Assembly (NCBI RefSeq): GCF_900128885.1
Contig: NZ_FQTU01000003.1
Location: 138,968-202,967 of the forward strand
Length of the DNA: 64,000 nucleotides
Source: Alkalibacter saccharofermentans DSM 14828
Lineage (GTDB): Bacteria; Bacillota; Clostridia; Eubacteriales; Alkalibacteraceae
Direction: 5' to 3'
The number at the start of each line of letters is the position of its first letter. Positions within the stretch are counted from its first letter, which is position 1. Position numbers and translations under genes: made by a program. Shown piece by piece: positions 59,424 through 64,000 of this stretch. The notes under the pieces were generated by a model that saw only the letters and a program-made list of their open reading frames with translations, was not told the origin of the DNA and did not search any database.

Positions 59424-60602
59424 GTGGCGTCAAGAGTCATATGGTTAGTGATAGATAGCGTAGGCATAGGTGAAATGCCTGATGCAGGAGATTACGGAGA
59501 TGAAGGAAGCAATACTTTGGAAAACCTATATAGGGAAAATCCCAGCCTAAAGCTTCCGAATCTTGAAAAAATGGGCTTGGGCCTGATAGAGGGGGTAAGT
59601 GTTATTCCCCGGACAGAGAATCCTGTGGCAGCTTATGGCAAAGCGGCACAGATGTCCCCCGGCAAAGACACAACTACCGGCCATTGGGAGATGGCAGGAA
59701 TAGTTCTGGAAAAACCTTTTCCATTGTTTCCCGATGGATTTCCCCCAGATTTAATAAAAGAATTTGAAAACAAAATAGGAAGAAAGACCTTGGGTAATTA
59801 TCCTGCCTCAGGTACGGAGATAATCAATGTATTGGGAGATGAGCACGTTAAGACCGGCTCTCCCATAGTTTATACATCAGGTGACAGCGTGTTTCAGATA
59901 GCAGCCCATGAGGATGTAATTTCTCTTGAAGAATTGTACAGGATGTGTGAGACAGCCCGTGAGATGCTGTCTGGAGATTTGGCTGTAGGAAGGGTTATCG
60001 CAAGACCTTTCACAGGGAAGGGGAATGGAAATTATGGGAGGACCAGAAACAGGCACGATTACTCTCTAAGCCCATATCATGATACTGTGCTAAACATGGT
60101 TGAAAGCAAAGGGCTTGGAGTATACGGAGTAGGCAAGATATTCGACATATTTGCAGGCAGCGGAATTACCAAAAGCTTAAAGATGAAAGACAACAAACAG
60201 GGAATGGAAATTACAATGTCACTGATGGAAGAGGTGGACAGAGGTCTGATATTTGTAAACCTAGTGGACTTTGACATGATATATGGGCATCGAAACGATG
60301 TGGAAGGTTACAGTAATGCCCTTATGGATTTCGATGAGCAACTTGTCAAGTTGATAGGCAAAATGGATAGGGAAGATGTTTTGGTAATAAATGCAGACCA
60401 TGGATGCGATCCTACTACCGAGAGCACTGACCATTCAAGAGAGTATGTTCCTGTTTTGGTATACGGGGACTCTGTAAATCCTGTCAACATAGGAGTGAGA
60501 AAGAGCTTTTCGGATATAGGACAGACGATAGCTGAGTTTTTACAAACAGAATCTATTGCCAATGGGGAGAGCTTTGCATGGAAAGTCTTGAAAAAAACTT
60601 AA
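59424..60602 (+). CDS. deoB: Phosphopentomutase
   Basis: 392 residues, alkaline-phosphatase superfamily with two Mn2+. VIWLVIDSVGIGEMPDAGDYGDEGSNTLENL at the start, SPGKDTTTGHWEMAGI (phosphorylated Thr region), ASGTEIINVLGDEH, VNLVDFDMIYGHRNDVEGY and VINADHGCDPTTESTDHSREYVPVLVYG (metal ligands). Interconverts ribose 1- and 5-phosphate in nucleoside salvage. GTG start at 59424 behind GCAGGTGA; a TTG at 59406 has no site. Confidence 0.95.
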   Translation: MASRVIWLVIDSVGIGEMPDAGDYGDEGSNTLENLYRENPSLKLPNLEKMGLGLIEGVSVIPRTENPVAAYGKAAQMSPGKDTTTGHWEMAGIVLEKPFPLFPDGFPPDLIKEFENKIGRKTLGNYPASGTEIINVLGDEHVKTGSPIVYTSGDSVFQIAAHEDVISLEELYRMCETAREMLSGDLAVGRVIARPFTGKGNGNYGRTRNRHDYSLSPYHDTVLNMVESKGLGVYGVGKIFDIFAGSGITKSLKMKDNKQGMEITMSLMEEVDRGLIFVNLVDFDMIYGHRNDVEGYSNALMDFDEQLVKLIGKMDREDVLVINADHGCDPTTESTDHSREYVPVLVYGDSVNPVNIGVRKSFSDIGQTIAEFLQTESIANGESFAWKVLKKT

Positions 60603-60614
60603 ATATCAATATAT

Positions 60615-60648
60615 AAAGGCTGTAGTTACTCTGCAGCCTTTTTTTTAT
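60615..60648 (+). terminator. Terminator after deoB
   Basis: AAAGGCTGTAG (60615-60625) pairs with CTGCAGCCTTT (60631-60641), one G-T pair, followed by Ts. Confidence 0.88.
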
Positions 60649-60727
60649 TTTGTATTAATGTTATAATATTTCTCTAAGCTTAAATGAAAAATAGAGAAGC
60701 TTAGAAAAATTTTGGAGGTAGATTTAA

Positions 60728-62002
60728 TTGGATAACTTTATTTTTTCAAATCACGATACTGTGGAGCTGGCAAAAAAATACGGAACCCCTCTTTATGTGT
60801 TGAGTGAAGATATAATTGAAGAAAATGCCGAAACGATGAAAACGGCATTTGAAAAATGCAATATTGATTACGAGATAAACTATGCAGGTAAAGCATTTTT
60901 AACAATAGCCATGTGCAAAATCGTGGAAAATGCAGGACTCTCACTAGATGTAGTTTCAGGAGGAGAGCTCTACACTGCAATTAAGGCAGGCTTCCCTATG
61001 GAAAAAGTCTGTTTTCACGGATCAAACAAGTCCATTGCTGAAATAGAGATGGCATTTGATAACAAGGTGGGAAAGATTGTCGCTGACAGTGAATATGAGC
61101 TTGAAATCCTTGATAGAATCGCAGCAAAAAAGAATCATAAGCCAAAGGTAATGGTGCGAGTGTCTCCGGGGATAGAAGCCCACACACACGAGTACGTACA
61201 GACCGGAAGGATAGATTCTAAATTTGGCGTGCCCCTTAAGCTTGTGGATAAAGTGCTTTCGGATTCTAAGAAATTCATCTATCTAAACATAATAGGGCTC
61301 CACTGCCATATTGGATCTCAGATTTACGACGAGAAGCCATTTTTATTAGCTGCCGAAACGATGCTGAAGCTGATGAAGAAAATCGAAGGTTATGGGTTTG
61401 AAATGAAAGAGCTGAACCTTGGGGGAGGCTTCGGAATCCCATACCTAAAGGATGATTCCGTATTCGATGTAGACACTTACGTTCAAAGGCTTGTTTACTT
61501 TACAAAGAATAAATGCGATGAAATAGGCTTGAAGTTTCCGAAACTTCTCGTTGAGCCGGGACGGTTTATCGTAGGAACAGCGGGAATCACACTTTATGAA
61601 GTGGGTATTGTAAAGGAAATTCCACATACCAGGAAATACATAAGCGTGGACGGAGGCATGGCGGATAACCCTAGACCAGCCCTGTACGATGCGCTTTACC
61701 ATGCGGTCGTAGCAAACAAGATGGTATTTTCGGATGATGAAGAGGAGTTGGTGACTATAAGCGGAAGGTGCTGCGAGACTGATACCTTGATTACCGACGT
61801 TTTGCTTCCAAAATGCGAGCCTGGAGATATACTGGCCGTTTTGAATACCGGTGCATATAATTATTCCATGGCAAGCAATTACAACAGGCTTCCAAAACCA
61901 GCGGTAGTTCTGCTTAAAGATGATAAGGACCAAATAATAGTAGAGAGGGAAACTTACGAAGACATCATACTAAAAGATAGGCTTCCTGATTGGTATAAAT
62001 AA
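60728..62002 (+). CDS. lysA: Diaminopimelate decarboxylase
   Basis: 424 residues, PLP fold III. NYAGKAFLTIAMCKIV (PLP Lys), GLSLDVVSGGELYTA, CFHGSNKSIAEIEMA, GLHCHIGSQIYDEKPF, LNLGGGFGIPY, VEPGRFIVGTAG and SGRCCETDTLITDVLLPKCEPGDILAVLNTGAYNYSMASNYN. Converts meso-diaminopimelate to lysine, the last lysine step. TTG start at 60728 behind GGAGG. The 75 bases between the deoB terminator and the start are too short for a lysine riboswitch; a TATAAT lies at 60662-60667. Confidence 0.95.
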   Translation: MDNFIFSNHDTVELAKKYGTPLYVLSEDIIEENAETMKTAFEKCNIDYEINYAGKAFLTIAMCKIVENAGLSLDVVSGGELYTAIKAGFPMEKVCFHGSNKSIAEIEMAFDNKVGKIVADSEYELEILDRIAAKKNHKPKVMVRVSPGIEAHTHEYVQTGRIDSKFGVPLKLVDKVLSDSKKFIYLNIIGLHCHIGSQIYDEKPFLLAAETMLKLMKKIEGYGFEMKELNLGGGFGIPYLKDDSVFDVDTYVQRLVYFTKNKCDEIGLKFPKLLVEPGRFIVGTAGITLYEVGIVKEIPHTRKYISVDGGMADNPRPALYDALYHAVVANKMVFSDDEEELVTISGRCCETDTLITDVLLPKCEPGDILAVLNTGAYNYSMASNYNRLPKPAVVLLKDDKDQIIVERETYEDIILKDRLPDWYK

Positions 62003-62613
62003 TGAATGGAATTCTTGATAGGTTCGATAGCTTTATATACATGCTTCCGGCACTGTTGATTTCCATCACATTCCACGAGCTGGCTCATGGATTTGTAGCT
62101 TACAAGCTTGGGGACCCAACAGCAAAGCAGATGGGGAGACTTACATTGAATCCCATCAAGCACATAGACCCAACGGGGCTGATGATGTTGTTTTTTTTCA
62201 GATTCGGTTGGGCAAAGCCAATACCATACAACCCCAATTATTTTATAAACAGAAAACAGGGAACTTTGCTTGTTGCATTGGCCGGTCCTGTCATGAATCT
62301 GATAATAGCATTATTATCCGTGATTTGGATAATGCTAACAAACGGCATGGGAATCGAATTTTTTGCTATGCTGCTGCAGTTCAACATCATATTTGCCATA
62401 TTTAACATGATCCCCCTTCCACCGCTGGATGGATCAAAAGTAATTGCCAGCTTGCTGCCGGATAAGCTGGAATCTTATTTTTGGAAGTATGAAAGGTTTG
62501 GATATCCCGTCATCTTGGTATTGGCGGTCACTGGGATGATATCCAGGATAATAATTCCGGCCTACAACGTAGTTTCATACGGGCTTATTTATTTAGTGCA
62601 AATATTTTTGTGA
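62002..62613 (+). CDS. Site-2-protease family membrane metallopeptidase (M50)
   Basis: 203 residues. HELAH zinc motif in the first helix (ISITFHELAHGFVAYKLGDPTAKQMGRLTLNPIKHIDPTG) and NMIPLPPLDGSKVIASLLP (the NPDG-type second motif, here PPLDG), with about five membrane helices. Cleaves substrates within the membrane; target unknown. It overlaps the lysA stop by one base. In Clostridia this gene often precedes scpA; here an IS110 element lies downstream. Confidence 0.9.
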   Translation: MNGILDRFDSFIYMLPALLISITFHELAHGFVAYKLGDPTAKQMGRLTLNPIKHIDPTGLMMLFFFRFGWAKPIPYNPNYFINRKQGTLLVALAGPVMNLIIALLSVIWIMLTNGMGIEFFAMLLQFNIIFAIFNMIPLPPLDGSKVIASLLPDKLESYFWKYERFGYPVILVLAVTGMISRIIIPAYNVVSYGLIYLVQIFL

Positions 62614-62689
62614 TTGAGGTGACAAACTATAAATAGTCAAGAGGTTTTAGTAGATTTTTTTGATTATAAAAAAGAGTAACCTTAATAGA

Positions 62690-62717
62690 CCATCTAAAAA
62701 CAGTGTATTTTAGATGG
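62690..62717. repeat. Hairpin between the M50 gene and the transposase gene
   Basis: CCATCTAAAA (62690-62699) and TTTTAGATGG (62708-62717) are perfect inverted repeats around an 8-base loop, 31 bases beyond the transposase stop on the minus strand. It may be a shared terminator or mark the right-hand non-coding end of the IS. Otherwise 62614-62747 shows no gene, only a stranded GAGGTGA ribosome-binding-like site at 62617-62623 without a start codon in range. Confidence 0.6.
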
Positions 62718-62747
62718 AGTAGAATCTTCTACAGAAGATCTGTATTA

Positions 62748-63923
62748 TTAGCGAAGTTTTTGAGGATTAAAGTCAATATCTTGCCTCTCCAATGCATAGA
62801 TGACTCTAATAAGTTTCTTCGCAACGTGAGTAATAGCTACTCGATGTGGCTTGCCTTCTGCGCGTTTCTTGGCATAGTAAGATGCAAATGTCATATCAAA
62901 ACGGATCAAGGGAAGGCAACAATTAATCAAAGTATACCGGAGTTGAGATGAACCACGTTTTACCATCCGGCCTCCATGAGATTCTGTTCCAGACTCGTTA
63001 ATTCCGGGTTCAATTCCAGCGAAGGCAAGCATCTGACCTGGATTTGAAAAGTTAGATAGATTTCCATATTCAGAGTAGATTACAGCCGCAGATATTGGAC
63101 CAATGCCAGGAACAGACATGTAATGAGGATGTACTTCCTCAATGAGTCGGTTTATTTCCTTCTCGAGAGTGTCGATCTCTTTTACAAGAGATTTGTACAA
63201 CGTAAGCAAGCTGTTTAGTTCCACATCAAAGATAGAATTATTAACACCGACTGTATTATTAGCAAGATCCTTGAGTGTAAGGAATTGCTGAGGGGAAAAC
63301 CTTCCTCTGGACAATGAGCGTAGTTTTTCATAGGATGCAGAATTCATTCGAGCCATCTTTTCAGCAGAACCGTAGTTCTCAAGAAGATAAAGAGCAGTCT
63401 TTGAGAATCGCTCATGAAAGAAAGGCTTGAATTCGGGAAATGTATGATCAAGGACATTAGTTATCTTTACAAGATAAAAAGAACGCTGACGAACTAATTT
63501 ATTTCGTAATCGTGTTAATGACTTTAAGGAATAAGCATGGTAAAATCCTTTTGAATGGGGTTTGTACTCGACAGTCATTAACCACCGAGCTATTGATTCG
63601 CAGTCAACAGAATCGGTTTTGGTTCGCCTTAAAGAAGTAGATTTTTTATATTCCTTGATTAAAACTGGATTAACTTCCATGAAGCTGTGGTTGGCATATT
63701 CAAGGAAGAGTTCAAGATTGAGGGCATAATGGGCTGTAGATTCAAACCCTATTTTTATATCCTCAGTGTTGGAGAGAGAATTAAATGTAGCAATGAGTTG
63801 TTCAAAGCCGGACTTATCATTTTTGATAGTAAACTTTGAAAGGACTTTTTGATCAGCTGCAGAAATGATACAGCAATCATGTTTGTACTTGGAAATATCA
63901 ATTCCAACAAAGTACATTGACAT
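62748..63923 (-). CDS. IS110-family transposase
   Basis: 391 residues. N-terminal RuvC-like DEDD domain: FVGIDISKYKHDCCII (D), IGFESTAHYALNLE (E), LRRTKTDSVDCESIARWL (D..D). C-terminal Tnp20 domain: MSVPGIGPISAAVIYSEYGNLSNFSNPGQMLAFAGIEPGINESGTESHGGRMVKRGSSQLRYTLI, whose Ser is the recombinase nucleophile. Apparently intact. AGGAGGTG lies 7 bases before the ATG at 63923 (minus strand). IS110 elements integrate without target duplications, guided by a bridge RNA from their non-coding end. Confidence 0.93.
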   Translation of the reverse strand: MSMYFVGIDISKYKHDCCIISAADQKVLSKFTIKNDKSGFEQLIATFNSLSNTEDIKIGFESTAHYALNLELFLEYANHSFMEVNPVLIKEYKKSTSLRRTKTDSVDCESIARWLMTVEYKPHSKGFYHAYSLKSLTRLRNKLVRQRSFYLVKITNVLDHTFPEFKPFFHERFSKTALYLLENYGSAEKMARMNSASYEKLRSLSRGRFSPQQFLTLKDLANNTVGVNNSIFDVELNSLLTLYKSLVKEIDTLEKEINRLIEEVHPHYMSVPGIGPISAAVIYSEYGNLSNFSNPGQMLAFAGIEPGINESGTESHGGRMVKRGSSQLRYTLINCCLPLIRFDMTFASYYAKKRAEGKPHRVAITHVAKKLIRVIYALERQDIDFNPQKLR

Positions 63924-64000
63924 AGAGAAACACCTCCTAATTTGATAAATTTAGCACTGCTGTCTTCCACAGAGAATTCGGCTGTGTAATCACGTAAATA

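Larger units (their letters stand above)
62690..64000 (-). mobile_element. IS110-family insertion sequence, right part cut by the window
   Basis: Contains the transposase above plus at least 77 bases of its upstream non-coding end (63924-64000), which would hold the promoter and the start of a bridge-RNA region in this family. The true ends are not identified: IS110 elements lack long terminal inverted repeats, and the distal end lies outside the window. The left limit given here is a guess based on the hairpin. Confidence 0.6.

Noticed and set aside
60603..60727. Lysine riboswitch before lysA
   Set aside because: Only about 75 bases lie between the deoB terminator and the lysA start, far too few for the roughly 180-nt lysine aptamer, and no matching motifs are seen.
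62614..62690. 5' remnant of scpA after the M50 gene
   Set aside because: A ribosome-binding-like GAGGTGA is present, but the translation following it has no start codon and does not resemble ScpA.
62703..62951. Plus-strand 82-codon ORF after the M50 gene
   Set aside because: It is antisense to the 3' end of the IS110 transposase and has no start signals.
1..64000. CRISPR array, tRNA or rRNA genes, prophage
   Set aside because: No regularly spaced direct repeats, no cloverleaf-type genes or rRNA segments and no phage structural genes were noticed in the reading.

Overview
The window is about 64 kb from a low-GC Gram-positive (Bacillota), most likely an anaerobic member of Clostridia. The basis is a coenzyme B12-dependent ribonucleotide reductase, large oxygen-sensitive 2-hydroxyacyl-CoA dehydratase activase domains, T-box leaders on tRNA synthetase operons, an L20-type leader on infC-rpmI-rplT, a clostridial-type dcw cluster with tandem DUF881 genes and a small basic protein, and an OLE RNA with its partner gene. 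TTG starts are frequent. No genus can be named from the sequence alone.

Layout. 1-5.8 kb: 3' part of a class II ribonucleotide reductase, a TraB-family membrane protein, a small MazG-like gene on the minus strand, a class IV aminotransferase coupled to a DUF6873-type protein, and a HAD-IB phosphatase. 5.8-12.3 kb: T-box-thrS, leader-infC-rpmI-rplT, a Ktr/Trk potassium system and a TrmH-type rRNA methylase. 12.3-24.5 kb: T-box-pheST, an atypical acetate-kinase-like gene, a convergent membrane protein, an FGGY kinase, a 1,421-residue double CoA-dehydratase activase and the decayed remnant of a GGDEF gene.

24.7-31.7 kb is a polyol uptake and catabolism locus: a SorC-type regulator behind an operator-like dyad, GutM, glucitol-type PTS IIC, IIB and IIA, a SAF-domain NAD(P)-dependent oxidoreductase (COG4091-like), a HAD-IIA phosphatase and a glycerol-1-phosphate dehydrogenase-like protein. 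No sorbitol-6-phosphate dehydrogenase is present, so the substrate is open. The last two genes recall the araL-araM pair of Bacillus.

32.0-41.4 kb is the asp23-nusB-tsaD-like-xseA-xseB-ispA-[OLE RNA]-oapA-tlyA-nadK-argR-recN cluster. The roughly 560-nt gap between ispA and the membrane protein gene is closed by an 11-bp terminal stem, has its own promoter and no credible ORF. I identify it as OLE (ornate, large, extremophilic) RNA, with the downstream gene encoding OLE-associated protein A. This is the most remarkable element of the window.

41.4-58.2 kb: pduL, lgt, then the division and cell-wall cluster mraZ-rsmH-ftsL-PBP(PASTA)-murE-murF-mraY-murD-ftsW-murG-ftsQ-DUF881-DUF881-sbp-ftsZ, with a set of 10-bp-spaced TGG repeats (MraZ sites) over its promoter. 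There is no ftsA and no spoIIGA/sigE/sigG after ftsZ. 58.2-64 kb: nrdR, a Nudix hydrolase, deoB, lysA, a site-2 protease and an IS110-family transposase at the right edge. No tRNA, rRNA or CRISPR array was seen.
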